Below the pieces are notes generated by a model, which was not told the origin of the DNA, made no database searches, and saw only the letters and a list, made by a program, of their open reading frames with translations. A DNA stretch of 28,152 nucleotides from Lentisphaeraceae bacterium (GTDB taxonomy: Bacteria > Verrucomicrobiota > Kiritimatiellia > RFP12 > UBA1067): assembly GCA_004551905.1 (NCBI GenBank), contig SFPL01000079.1, positions 1 through 28,152 on the forward strand. Direction: 5' to 3'. This document shows, in pieces, positions 15,339 to 23,515 of this stretch (the stretch's first letter is position 1; each line of letters starts with the position of its first letter). The position numbers and the translations under genes are program-made.

Positions 15339-16382
15339 TCATGCGTTGCGCCAGGGGGCGGAGCCGGAGCTGGGCAGCGTGTCGTCGACGGCGATGGCCG
15401 GGCGAATCGTGCGGCAGCCGATCAGCTTGAGCGAGCGCTCGAGCGACTTGAACTGCTCCTCGCCCTCGAAGGTGCCGACAATCGCTCCGCCGGAGCCGGC
15501 GAACTTCGCGCTCGCGCCGGCGCTCCGGGCGGTCATCACCATCCGGCGATTCTCCTCCGCGATGCTGAAGACGCGCGCGCGCAGGTCGAAGTTGGCGTTC
15601 ACGAGCTGCCGGAGCTCGTCGCGGCGGCCGGCAAGCAATGCCGCGCGCCCCTTCTCGGCGATGTCGGCGAACTCCGACATCGCGGCGATGATGTCCGGCT
15701 GCCGCGCCTCGAACCTGCGCTTCACGTCCGCGTGCGCCTTGCCGCTCTCCTCGGCCCTGTTGGCGTCGTAGGCGATGTATACCGAGCCGAGCAGCTTCGG
15801 GTCGAGCCGCTCGTAGCGGCCGTGGCCGTGCGCCTCCAGGTACTCGCGGTCGAAGTCCATGTAGACGAGCCCATTGTAGATCTGGATGACGCGGTCCTGG
15901 AAGCCGCAGTTGATGCCCAGCTCGCGCTCGGCCTCGAGGCAGAGCGTGGGGCGGACCTCGATCGGGATCTCGACCTCGTAGAACGCCATCAACCCCTTGA
16001 GCATCGCCGAGCAGATGGCGCTGGAGCCGGAAAGCCCCACTAGCCGCGGAATGTTGATGCGGTATTCGGCGGTGAAGTTGCGCCTTGCAAGGGCAATCCC
16101 ATGGTCCATGCAGTACTCGAAGAACCGCTTCGACACCGCCTTCAGGAGGCGGATGCCGCCGTAGTAGCCATAGAGCCGCACGTCGCGCACCAGTTCCTCC
16201 GGCGAGGCGAAGGTGGCGTCGTCGACCACGCCTGGCACGAACTGCATTCGGCGGCTCTCGACGAGCGTCAACTCCACGCCAAAGTCGGAGAAGGCGAAGG
16301 ATATGGTCTTGCCATAATAGCCATCGGACGGGTTCCCGAGAAATCCGGCGCGCGGAAACGAGCAGGAGGTTATCTTCTCCAT
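15339..16382 (-). CDS. Glucuronokinase-like GHMP sugar kinase
   Basis: This 347-residue cytoplasmic kinase belongs to the GHMP family. Residues 13-25 (GFLGNPSDGYYGK) closely match the N-terminal motif of plant-type glucuronokinase, which makes glucuronate 1-phosphate from glucuronate and ATP. The ATP-binding GLSGSSA lies at 116-122, the conserved acidic residue is Asp163 (GFQDRV), and the third motif is KFAGSGGAIVG near the C-terminus. It starts one base after the galU stop, so the two are co-translated. A C1 kinase plus a UTP:sugar-1-phosphate uridylyltransferase is a nucleotide-sugar salvage route, probably towards UDP-glucuronate. Other C1 sugar kinases of this family remain possible. Confidence 0.75.
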   Translation of the reverse strand: MEKITSCSFPRAGFLGNPSDGYYGKTISFAFSDFGVELTLVESRRMQFVPGVVDDATFASPEELVRDVRLYGYYGGIRLLKAVSKRFFEYCMDHGIALARRNFTAEYRINIPRLVGLSGSSAICSAMLKGLMAFYEVEIPIEVRPTLCLEAERELGINCGFQDRVIQIYNGLVYMDFDREYLEAHGHGRYERLDPKLLGSVYIAYDANRAEESGKAHADVKRRFEARQPDIIAAMSEFADIAEKGRAALLAGRRDELRQLVNANFDLRARVFSIAEENRRMVMTARSAGASAKFAGSGGAIVGTFEGEEQFKSLERSLKLIGCRTIRPAIAVDDTLPSSGSAPWRNA

Positions 16383-16383
16383 G

Positions 16384-17112
16384 TCATGTCCCTTTCGTCG
16401 TTCTTTCCAGCCGCCGGAAGGCCTCGAGCGCGGCAAAATATCCGTCGGGGTTGCCAATGTCCTGGCGGCGACCTGGGTATTCGTAGGCGTAGACGGGATG
16501 CGCGGCAAGAAGCCGGCGGATCGCGTCGGTAAGCTGTATCTCCCCGCCCTTGCCCGGCGTCTGCGAGGCGAGCAATGGGAAAATCGCCTTGGGCAGCAGG
16601 TAGCGCCCGGCGACCGCGAGGTCGCTCGGCGCCTCCTCGGGGGACGGCTTCTCGACCATGTCGACGATCCTGCCGTCCGGCTCCGTCTTGAGGATGCCGT
16701 AGCGGCTCGTCTTCTCTCGCGGCACCCGCTCGCACCCGATCACCGCGGCACCGCCGAGCGCGCGCGAGCGCGCCACCATCTCGGACGCGGCGTCGCAGCC
16801 GAGGACGAGCGCGTCGCCGAGCAGCACGAGGCAGTCATCGTCCACATTCGCCTGCAGCACCGCGTGGCCGAGGCCGCGCTGCTCCTCCTGGACGACGAAC
16901 CGGATCTGCGGATCGCCCTCGAAGTACCTCCGCACCAGCTCCTTGGCGCGGGAGACGACGATGACCACTTCGTCGACGCCGGCCCTTTTCGCCTCGTCGA
17001 CGATCAGCTCCAAGGCTGGTTTCGCGCCGATGGGGAGCATCTCCTTAGGCACCACCTTCGTCACCGGCAGGAACCTCGTGCCTAGTCCGGCAGCTGGAAT
17101 TATCGCCTTCAC
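16384..17112 (-). CDS. galU: GalU-type UTP:sugar-1-phosphate uridylyltransferase
   Basis: This 242-residue nucleotidyltransferase opens with KAIIPAAGLGTRFLPVTK and PKEMLPI, the GalU nucleotide-binding signature. QEEQRGLGHAVL, LLGDALV, EKPSPEEAPSD and GRYLLP follow, with GGEIQLTDAIR near the C-terminus. The usual reaction is UTP plus glucose 1-phosphate to UDP-glucose. It is about 50 residues shorter than typical GalU. The GTG start at 17112 is chosen because GalU proteins begin at this motif; an ATG at 17145 would overlap the exporter gene. It follows the exporter stop by 8 nt. Next to a glucuronokinase-like gene it may accept glucuronate 1-phosphate, which is inference. Confidence 0.85.
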   Translation of the reverse strand: MKAIIPAAGLGTRFLPVTKVVPKEMLPIGAKPALELIVDEAKRAGVDEVVIVVSRAKELVRRYFEGDPQIRFVVQEEQRGLGHAVLQANVDDDCLVLLGDALVLGCDAASEMVARSRALGGAAVIGCERVPREKTSRYGILKTEPDGRIVDMVEKPSPEEAPSDLAVAGRYLLPKAIFPLLASQTPGKGGEIQLTDAIRRLLAAHPVYAYEYPGRRQDIGNPDGYFAALEAFRRLERTTKGT

Positions 17113-17120
17113 ACTCCCAT

Positions 17121-19106
17121 CTATCCGACTTTCTGCATATCGCACAGCCTACGGTACACGCCGTTCGCTGCATAGAGCTCGGCATGGGTGCCACGCTCAA
17201 CTATCTCGCCATGATCCATAACGAGGATGAGGTCTGCGTTCCTGACCGTCGAGAGGCGATGGGCGATGGCGAAGACGGTGCGGTTCTTCATCAGGTTCAC
17301 GAGCGCGTCCTGCACCAGCCGCTCGGTCACCGTGTCCAGTGCGCTGGTCGCCTCGTCGAGGATGAGGATCGGCGGGTTGCGGAGGATGGCGCGCGCGATC
17401 GCGATGCGCTGGCGCTCGCCGCCGGAGAGCGCGAACCCCTTCTCGCCGCAAAGACGCCCGTAGCCCTCCGGCTGCGACATGATGAACTCGTGGGCGTTGG
17501 CCATCTTGGCCGCCGCGACTATCTGCTCGCGCGTCGCGTGCGGCGATCCGTAGCGGATGTTCTCCTCGATCGTATCGTTGAACAGGATCGTCTCCTGCTG
17601 GACCGACCCGACCAGCTTCCTAAGGTCGGACACCCTCACATCGCGGAGGTCGATTCCGTCCATCGTGATGCGCCCCTCCCGCGGATCGAAGAACCGCGCA
17701 AGCAGGCCCGAGAGCGTGGTCTTGCCCGATCCGGTGCCGCCGACGACCGCGACCATCTTGCCGCGCGGCAGCTCGAACGAGGCGTGGGACACCGCGTCCT
17801 GGTTCGCCGTGTCGTAGCGGAACGACACGTCCTCGAAGGCAACGGCGCGTTCGAACGACTGCTTCTCCACCGCATCCGCCCGCTCTGGCAGGCGCAGGTC
17901 GGCGTCGAGGATCGACCAGATGCGCTGAAGCGACGCGCGCGTCACCTCGATCGACACCTGCAGGCTCGACATCTGCTTGACCGGCTTGTAGATGAGCAGC
18001 AGCGGCGCGAGCATCGGCAGCACGTTCGCGAGCGTGACGTGGCTCGTGAAGCACCAGACCAGGAACCCGCAGAGGAGCAGGATGCCCACCGTCTCCACCA
18101 TCGGCGCCACCATCAGCGTCCAGCGCACCGAGCGCATCGTCGCCCCCACCAGGTTGCTCATCGCCGCCCCGTACTTGGCGTTCTCGAAATCCTCGGTGTC
18201 GTAGGCCTTGACGACTCGGATGCAGGTGAGGATCTCGTGGACGCGCTGGCCGACCACCGAGTTGCGCTGGAGCGACTTCAGCGACCACTTGCGCACCACC
18301 TTGCCGAGCGCCACCACCGGCAGCATGAACGCCGGCATCCCCACCGCAATCAGCACCAGCGTCGGCATCATCTGGTTCTTCACCGCAAACCAAATGATGA
18401 AGCCAGCCGAGACGAGGATCTCGAACGGAGCGCGGGCGAGCTCGGCGAGCATGTTCTGGATCACCGCCTGCACCATCTGCGGGTCAACCGTCGCGCGCGT
18501 CATCAACTGGCCGACGTCGATCCGCCCGTGGAACTGCAGCGACTGCTCCTGGATCTTCCTGAGGATCTCCACCCTGAGGTCCGCCACCACCTTCGTGCCC
18601 GCCCAGGCAAGGCAGTACTGGCTGAGGAAGAGAAGCCCGAACCTGACCGCCGCGACGAGCGGAATCACGAACACCGCGATGAGCAGCAGCGCCCCGGAGA
18701 TCCCGCCCTCCTTCGTCTGCAGGTCGATGCCGCACTTGCGCGCGAGCTTCTCCGCCTTCGGGTACCACGACGGCAGCCGCGACTTGGCCGCCATTTCGCG
18801 CTCTAACTTGGTAGGCTTGCCGCCGGACCCGGACGCTGCATCGGGCGCAACGGCAGGCGCGGCGACGCTCTCCTCGGCACGCTCAATCTTCCCGACGGTC
18901 GCCGCCACCTCGTTGGCGCTTACCCTCTCGACCGCGGGCTGGACCACCTGGAAGATCGGAAGCAGCGTGCCGGCGGTGAGTATGCCGGTCGCTATGCCGA
19001 TGAATATGCGCAGCCAGTACCGCCGCGCGTACTTCCAGACCCGTCCGTAGGTCTCGCCGAGCGAATACTCCCGGTCGAAGAACTCCTTCTTGTACTCAAT
19101 TCCCAT
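17121..19106 (-). CDS. MsbA-like ABC exporter (fused membrane and ATPase domains)
   Basis: This 661-residue half-transporter has a six-helix membrane domain (about 30-385) and a C-terminal ATPase. The ATPase shows Walker A GGTGSGKT (456-463), Q-loop at QQE (503-505), signature LSGGE (560-564), Walker B LILDEA (581-586) and His616 in the H-loop. As in MsbA-type lipid flippases, it would export a lipid-linked glycan or lipid A from the inner leaflet. The first extracytoplasmic loop carries an Ala/Glu-rich insertion (about 65-115). The ATG at 19106 lies 6 nt after TATAAT, making the mRNA leaderless; the ATG at 19112 abuts the box and is unlikely to be transcribed. A partial copy lies just upstream. 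Confidence 0.92.
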   Translation of the reverse strand: MGIEYKKEFFDREYSLGETYGRVWKYARRYWLRIFIGIATGILTAGTLLPIFQVVQPAVERVSANEVAATVGKIERAEESVAAPAVAPDAASGSGGKPTKLEREMAAKSRLPSWYPKAEKLARKCGIDLQTKEGGISGALLLIAVFVIPLVAAVRFGLLFLSQYCLAWAGTKVVADLRVEILRKIQEQSLQFHGRIDVGQLMTRATVDPQMVQAVIQNMLAELARAPFEILVSAGFIIWFAVKNQMMPTLVLIAVGMPAFMLPVVALGKVVRKWSLKSLQRNSVVGQRVHEILTCIRVVKAYDTEDFENAKYGAAMSNLVGATMRSVRWTLMVAPMVETVGILLLCGFLVWCFTSHVTLANVLPMLAPLLLIYKPVKQMSSLQVSIEVTRASLQRIWSILDADLRLPERADAVEKQSFERAVAFEDVSFRYDTANQDAVSHASFELPRGKMVAVVGGTGSGKTTLSGLLARFFDPREGRITMDGIDLRDVRVSDLRKLVGSVQQETILFNDTIEENIRYGSPHATREQIVAAAKMANAHEFIMSQPEGYGRLCGEKGFALSGGERQRIAIARAILRNPPILILDEATSALDTVTERLVQDALVNLMKNRTVFAIAHRLSTVRNADLILVMDHGEIVERGTHAELYAANGVYRRLCDMQKVG

Positions 19107-19112
19107 GCGCAT

Positions 19113-19121
19113 ATTATACCA
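19113..19121 (-). promoter_or_regulatory. Extended -10 promoter of the exporter operon (TGGTATAAT)
   Basis: The box ends 6 nt before the ATG at 19106. The upstream pseudo-copy keeps a related but mutated box (TGATACAAT at 20233), so the promoter was duplicated with the gene. Confidence 0.75.
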
Positions 19122-19144
19122 TAATCAGCCTGGCAGATTCCATC

Positions 19145-19660
19145 TCACGCCAACCCGTTCAGGCATTTTGCGAATGCTGAATCAACCTCTGCGGCCAGCG
19201 CTTCGCGGCGCTCCCAGCCGACCTGGCCAGACTCGACCGCCTCGGACATCCTCTCCGCAAGACGCGTCCACTCGTCCTCGGGGCATATGCATCCAGATGA
19301 ACCGATCATCTCGAGGAATCCGGAGATTTTCCTAGACTTCGTGAGCGCCAGCACGCGACTGCCGCTCCGCCAGCCGATGATCATGGCGTGCATTCGTCGG
19401 CTTACCACCCACTCACTGCCCTCAATCGCCTCCCTTAGCTCTAGGTATTTTCGCGGCAGCACCATCTCGCAGGCGATTCTGCGGCGGGAAAGGCACCTCT
19501 CGAGTCCTCGCGCAGCAACGACGTCCGGCCATAACCGGCATGTCTGGACGATCCGAACGCGCCATCCCCGCCCGCAGCCGCCGAGAATCTCAGCAATCTG
19601 GGCAGCAAGCACCTCGTCCATGCCCGGCATCAGCGCACTGGGGACAATCGTCATAAGTCC
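19145..19660 (-). pseudogene. 3' remnant of a polysaccharide pyruvyltransferase gene
   Basis: About 170 codons remain, ending at the TGA at 19145. The segment VVSRRMHAMIIGWRSGSRVL matches the C-terminal half of the polysaccharide pyruvyltransferase (CsaB-like) family, where Arg-x-His precedes a sugar-nucleotide-type fold. These enzymes add ketal-linked pyruvate to surface glycans. The N-terminal half is missing. The frame runs open straight into the broken exporter copy, showing a deletion junction near 19661-19666. An ATG at 19654 exists, but a half-domain is unlikely to work. Confidence 0.65.
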
Positions 19661-19665
19661 CGGGA

Positions 19666-20221
19666 CTGGCCGACGACGGAGTTGCGCTGGAGCGACCGGA
19701 GCGACCACTTGCGGATTAACTTGCCGAGCGCGACGATCGGCAGCATGAACGCGGGCATGCCGACGGCAATCAGGAACAGGGTCGGCAGCATGTGGTTCGA
19801 GATCGAAAACCAGATGATGAAGCCGACCGACACGAGGATCTCGAACGGCGCGCGCGCAAGCTCGGCGAGCATGTTCTGCACGACCGCCTGCACCATCATC
19901 GGGTCGCCCGTCGCGCGCGTCATCAGCTGGCCGACGTCGATCCGGCCGTGGAACTGCATCGACTGCTCGTTGATCTTCTTCAGGAGATCGACGCGCAGGT
20001 CGGCAACGACCTTCGTCGCCGCCCAGGCGAGGCAATACTGGCTCAGGAACATGAGGCCGAAGCGCACGGCCGCGACGAACGGGATGACGAAGATTGCGAT
20101 CAGCAGGAGCGCCGCGCCCATCTCCCCGTCCTTCGTCTGGAGCTCGATGCCACACGCGCCCATACGTCTCGCCCAGAGAGTACTCCCGGTCAAAAAACTC
20201 TTTCTTGTATTCGATGCCCAT
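19666..20221 (-). pseudogene. Truncated, frameshifted copy of the ABC exporter
   Basis: The fragment matches residues 1-24 and 125-287 of the intact exporter at 17121-19106. Protein identity is high over the second part and many third-position differences show an old duplication. Codons 25-125 are missing through a deletion of about 305 nt whose ends share GTGTGG-like microhomology; because 305 is not a multiple of three, the frame shifts. The rest of the membrane domain and the whole ATPase are gone, with homology ending after the codons for NSVVGQ. It is therefore not functional. Confidence 0.85.
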
Positions 20222-20232
20222 AGTAAGCGGCA

Positions 20233-20241
20233 TATTGTATC
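20233..20241 (-). promoter_or_regulatory. Degenerate extended -10 promoter of the exporter pseudogene (TGATACAAT)
   Basis: TACAAT replaces TATAAT and the spacing to the ATG at 20221 is 11 nt instead of 6-7. It may still drive transcription through the pseudogenes towards the intact operon. Confidence 0.45.
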
Positions 20242-20287
20242 ATAAACGCGCCCCTAGCGACTCGCTCTTCAGAGCTGGCGTCAATTT

Positions 20288-20851
20288 CTAGCGCAAATCC
20301 GTCAGCAACCGCAACACACGTATTTTGTAGTCCGGGCCATGTTTGGCCAACACTGCCGAAGAGCGATGATACCCATCAATAATGACATTGTGCTCGTTGA
20401 TGACAATGCAACACCGTGCTGGGTCATACTCCAAGCCACGAACACTGTCAAACACCTTACGCGACTGCGCAACACCGATTTCAACCGTCTCTTTCGCGAG
20501 TCCGCCCAATTGAGATAACAGTTCATAGTACTCCCGAACGACCGTCTCATCCCCTGTACGCAAGTATCTCACGAGTGGCGTTTCTTCTAGAGGAACCTCT
20601 CCGGAAACCCAAAACCGCTTTAAGTCCCCCACACGAACATCGACGAGTTCATTTCGCGCAGACCAGTCAAGGTGACAATCTGCCGGCAATTCTATTCCAC
20701 GCTGACGAAATGAACGATAGGAAACAAGCCAGTCAATATCCTTCATGATTGTCTCAAGAATGTTCCAAAGACGCAAAAACGACAAAAGGCGATGACCACA
20801 AAAAAAGACCTCTCGCTTGAACTTCGTTTTCTTGATTTCCAAGATCTTCAT
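20288..20851 (-). CDS. Small unknown protein with a ParB/sulfiredoxin-like DGYHR motif
   Basis: This 187-residue protein is not confidently recognised. It starts with a basic segment (KILEIKKTKFKRE). Near the C-terminus NVIIDGYHRSSAVLAKHG resembles the nucleotide-binding turn of ParB-N/sulfiredoxin-fold proteins, which also occur as small single-domain proteins in polysaccharide loci. It is clearly lower in GC than its neighbours, suggesting later acquisition. It follows the GT11 gene by 18 nt with the strongest internal SD of the window. It is the last gene of the glycan block. No signal peptide or membrane segment is visible. Confidence 0.7.
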   Translation of the reverse strand: MKILEIKKTKFKREVFFCGHRLLSFLRLWNILETIMKDIDWLVSYRSFRQRGIELPADCHLDWSARNELVDVRVGDLKRFWVSGEVPLEETPLVRYLRTGDETVVREYYELLSQLGGLAKETVEIGVAQSRKVFDSVRGLEYDPARCCIVINEHNVIIDGYHRSSAVLAKHGPDYKIRVLRLLTDLR

Positions 20852-20860
20852 TTTACTTAT

Positions 20861-20866
20861 CCTCCT
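20861..20866 (-). promoter_or_regulatory. Strong Shine-Dalgarno AGGAGG before the 20851 start
   Basis: AGGAGG lies 9 nt before the ATG at 20851. It fixes the start and contrasts with the overlap-coupled genes upstream, in line with the different origin suggested by base composition. Confidence 0.7.
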
Positions 20867-20869
20867 CGT

Positions 20870-21730
20870 CTACGCTTTCTCCGCGAAGATTGGCCAGTGG
20901 GCGGCGAGCCACAGGCGGAACGTGTAGTGGTTCTCGACGACCTCCATTCCGTCAAAGTAGACGTCGCTCCAGTCCCCGCCCATGCGCTTCGGGGCGTAGC
21001 CGAGCCACATCGACGGCGCCAGCGTGCGTCCGCGGATTCCCTCCGCGCGCCGCCGCCGCTCGGCGAGCCACGCCCCCCACCAGGAGAAGGAACTGTTGCT
21101 CACCACGTTGTTCGCGCATAGCGTGTGGACCGCGAGCTGGTCGAGCACGCCCTCGCCCTCGACGAAGAGGAATCTCCTGCCCGGAAACGCCTTAGGGAAG
21201 AACCGCCTGCACCACGCCATCCCGTCGCTGCAGACGACGAAGTCCTCCACGTCGCCGAGCCGCGCGAGGCAGTCGCGGAAATACCGCTCGCCGACGAACG
21301 GATGCCACGCCGCCTTCTTGAGGTAGTCGCCGCGGCGGACCGATATCCCGGTCACGCCCGGGCGCGACAGCCACTCGCCGTACTTCTCCCGCAGGCGCGC
21401 GACGCGCCCGTCGGACGGCTTCACGCGCCCGTAGACGAGTTCCTTGTCGAAATACCGCTCGCTCTGGAAGTATCCGCTGATGAAGATGTCGCGCCCGGCT
21501 GGATCGGGAAACTGCGTGTAGTCGCACCGTACCTGCTCGACCTTGAGTGCGGCGACCGGAGGTTCCGGCACGACCTCGAGATCGCCAAACAGTTCGCTGT
21601 ATTCCCTTACCTGCGCCAGCGTCTTCGGCGAATCGGTGACGCCGACCGCCTTGCCGCCGCCGAGCGAGACTCCAGCCACGTACTGGAAGAGCAGGTTGCC
21701 GAGATTCCCGAAAAGCCTGAAGTAGACCAT
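20870..21730 (-). CDS. GT11-family fucosyltransferase-like protein
   Basis: This 286-residue protein matches the alpha-1,2-fucosyltransferase family GT11, which transfers fucose from GDP-fucose to a galactose-type acceptor. The N-terminal GNLGNLLFQYVAG (8-20) corresponds to the family GGLGNQ.FQYA. Motif I reads SVRRGDY (130-136), with the usual first His replaced by Ser. VSNSSFSWWGAWL from residue 210 is the most conserved family segment. It begins at 21730, overlapping the DUF1796 stop as TGATG. Neighbours point to synthesis of a fucosylated surface glycan. Family confidence is high, the exact linkage unknown. Confidence 0.85.
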   Translation of the reverse strand: MVYFRLFGNLGNLLFQYVAGVSLGGGKAVGVTDSPKTLAQVREYSELFGDLEVVPEPPVAALKVEQVRCDYTQFPDPAGRDIFISGYFQSERYFDKELVYGRVKPSDGRVARLREKYGEWLSRPGVTGISVRRGDYLKKAAWHPFVGERYFRDCLARLGDVEDFVVCSDGMAWCRRFFPKAFPGRRFLFVEGEGVLDQLAVHTLCANNVVSNSSFSWWGAWLAERRRRAEGIRGRTLAPSMWLGYAPKRMGGDWSDVYFDGMEVVENHYTFRLWLAAHWPIFAEKA

Positions 21731-22611
21731 CAGCCCCTCTCCGGAACCGGGCCGTGGGGCCAGACCTTGTCGCTTTCCTCGAACCAGCAAGGCCGGTCGC
21801 CGGGAATCTGCCTCTGGGCGATGAGGTAGTCCTGCAACCGGCGGTACGTCTTGAACAGCTTGCGGTTGACCCACTGCTCTACCCTGCCCCTGCCCCAGTG
21901 GAGCTTCCTCAGCTTCTTCTGCTCCGCCTCGTAGCGCGCCTTCTCGCCGGCGATGTCGTCGTGCCCGGCGACGGTGAAGTTCTCGTGGATGTACCTGACG
22001 AGCTGCGACCGGTCCATCGTGTGCATGACCCTGCCGTCGATGAACTTCGCGTAGTGCCAGCGCAGCACGGTCACGCCGTCCTTCTCCGACACCTTCTTCA
22101 GATCCTTCGCCGCCGGATCCTCGTAGACGTAGACGAGGTCCAGCTCGAGTCCCGGGAACTTCGCCTCCAGCCGCCGCCGCGCCTCGACAAGCGTCTCGTC
22201 GGGGATGCGCAGGCGCGAGGACAGGTCGTGGTAGATCGCGAGCGCATTCTTCGCCTCGCCGAGCGCCTTCATGAACCGCTCCGCGCGGCGCAAGTACTTC
22301 GCCTTCACCTCATCGAAGAACCTGTCGAACGGACGGGAGTTGGTGAACTCGTGCGCGAAGCCGTAGCGGGTACGCGTGTTGAAGTATACACGCTGGACCG
22401 CCCCCTCCTCGTGGCGCACATCCCAGAGCTTCAGGTCCGCGCGCTCGAACCAGCCCTCGAAGCCGCGCTCAATCGCCTCCACGCCCTGCATGATTCCCGG
22501 CGCAGCGATCCAGTCGAGCGGATACGAGGCGAACTGGAGTCCGGCGTCGCGCAGCGACTGCGAAACCGAGCACCCGGCCCCAAGCCCGAAAATGAAATCG
22601 TACGCCTTCAT
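21730..22611 (-). CDS. DUF1796 family protein (putative papain-like cysteine peptidase fold), paralogue 4
   Basis: This 293-residue protein has the family N-terminus: LGAGCSVSQSL with Cys14, then GLQFASYPLDW. A conserved His lies at 87 in GFAHEFT, followed by the basic KYLRRAERFMKAL segment. Pfam lists DUF1796 as putative papain-like cysteine peptidases; no activity is established to my knowledge. The C-terminus is a basic amphipathic helix (WVNRKLFKTYRRLQDYL) shared with the other copies. It overlaps its neighbours on both sides (ATGA upstream, TGATG downstream). It is most similar to paralogue 3, from which it probably arose by tandem duplication. Confidence 0.8.
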   Translation of the reverse strand: MKAYDFIFGLGAGCSVSQSLRDAGLQFASYPLDWIAAPGIMQGVEAIERGFEGWFERADLKLWDVRHEEGAVQRVYFNTRTRYGFAHEFTNSRPFDRFFDEVKAKYLRRAERFMKALGEAKNALAIYHDLSSRLRIPDETLVEARRRLEAKFPGLELDLVYVYEDPAAKDLKKVSEKDGVTVLRWHYAKFIDGRVMHTMDRSQLVRYIHENFTVAGHDDIAGEKARYEAEQKKLRKLHWGRGRVEQWVNRKLFKTYRRLQDYLIAQRQIPGDRPCWFEESDKVWPHGPVPERG

Positions 22612-23480
22612 TTCCCGGCCCCCTTCCCTTCGCGCAGGTCCGGCCAGAACCAGAACGGGCCTTCCTTCTCCACCAGTCCGCGGCGGATCAGCACCTGCTC
22701 GACGCTCCGGTATGTCTTGTACATGTGCTTGTTGAGCCAGCGCCGGAAGCGCGACTTGTCCGGTCCCCACCGCATGTCGCCGGAAACCTTCTCGAAGCGG
22801 GAGTACCTCCTCTTCTCCTCCTCGGTGCGCGGGTCGGGAACTTGGAAATTCGCCTTCAGGAACGCCGCAAGCGGTCCCCATTCGACGTAGTGGAGCGTCT
22901 CGCCGCCCTCGATCTTGCGGTAGTCGTAGTCGGCGGTCATCACCCCAGGCGCCACCTCCGCAAGCTCCGGAACCTTCTTCCCCGGCTCCACGCCAACGTA
23001 GAGCAAGTCGACCTCAGCCTTCGGGAACCGCTCCATGAGCGTACGCCGCGCCTCGGCAAGCGCCTCGACCGGCGCGCGCAGCACCACCGGCAGCTCCATG
23101 AACACGGCAAGCATCCTGCGGACGGAATCCGCGCACTTCAGGAACCTCTCGACGCGGCGCTCGTACGTCTCGTGGATCTTCGGGAATGACTCGTCGAACG
23201 GCACGAAGTCACGAAACTCGTGCGAAAACCCTAAGTCTGTGCGCGTGTTCAGGTATGCGCGGGTGCCGAAGCCGGCACCGTGCCACACGTCGACAAGCTG
23301 GAAATCCTCCTTCTCGAACCACTTCTCAAAGTTCCCGGCAACCACCTTCGCTACGCGGCGGACGTCGCGCGACCCCAGCCAGTCGAGCGGATAGGACGCA
23401 AACTGCAGTCCCGCCGCGCGGAGCGCCTGCGAGACGCCGCACGACGAGCCGAGGCTGAACGCTAAGTCGTATTCTTTCAT
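22608..23480 (-). CDS. DUF1796 family protein, paralogue 3
   Basis: This 290-residue protein has Cys14 in LGSSCGVSQAL, GLQFASYPLDWLG, His87 in GFSHEFRDF and YERRVERFLKC. The C-terminal basic helix reads RRWLNKHMYKTYRSVEQVL. The start at 23480 is chosen because all four stand-alone copies begin MK-x(0-2)-[YF]-D at this point; an ATG at 23489 would add three residues. It is the first gene after the promoter at 23505 and overlaps paralogue 4. No signal peptide is visible, so it is probably cytoplasmic and perhaps attached to the membrane by its C-terminal helix. Confidence 0.8.
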   Translation of the reverse strand: MKEYDLAFSLGSSCGVSQALRAAGLQFASYPLDWLGSRDVRRVAKVVAGNFEKWFEKEDFQLVDVWHGAGFGTRAYLNTRTDLGFSHEFRDFVPFDESFPKIHETYERRVERFLKCADSVRRMLAVFMELPVVLRAPVEALAEARRTLMERFPKAEVDLLYVGVEPGKKVPELAEVAPGVMTADYDYRKIEGGETLHYVEWGPLAAFLKANFQVPDPRTEEEKRRYSRFEKVSGDMRWGPDKSRFRRWLNKHMYKTYRSVEQVLIRRGLVEKEGPFWFWPDLREGKGAGK

Positions 23481-23504
23481 GGAGAGCATTGGTTAGTTTT
23501 GCGT

Positions 23505-23513
23505 ATTATAGCA
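23505..23513 (-). promoter_or_regulatory. Extended -10 promoter inside the glycan block (TGCTATAAT)
   Basis: It lies in the short gap after the GT2 stop at 23516 and drives the DUF1796-DUF1796-GT11-ParB-like part of the cluster. The leader would be about 8-17 nt, depending on which ATG is used. Confidence 0.6.
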
Positions 23514-23515
23514 TT

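Noticed and set aside
17184..18806. Plus-strand open frame of 540 codons
   Set aside because: It lies opposite the ABC exporter, is rich in Arg, His and Asp as expected for antisense of GC-rich codons, and has no family motifs.
19145..20233. A single 362-codon open frame that could be called one gene
   Set aside because: It reads the broken exporter copy in the wrong frame and then the pyruvyltransferase remnant. Both parts match real families only in separate frames, so it is a junction artefact.
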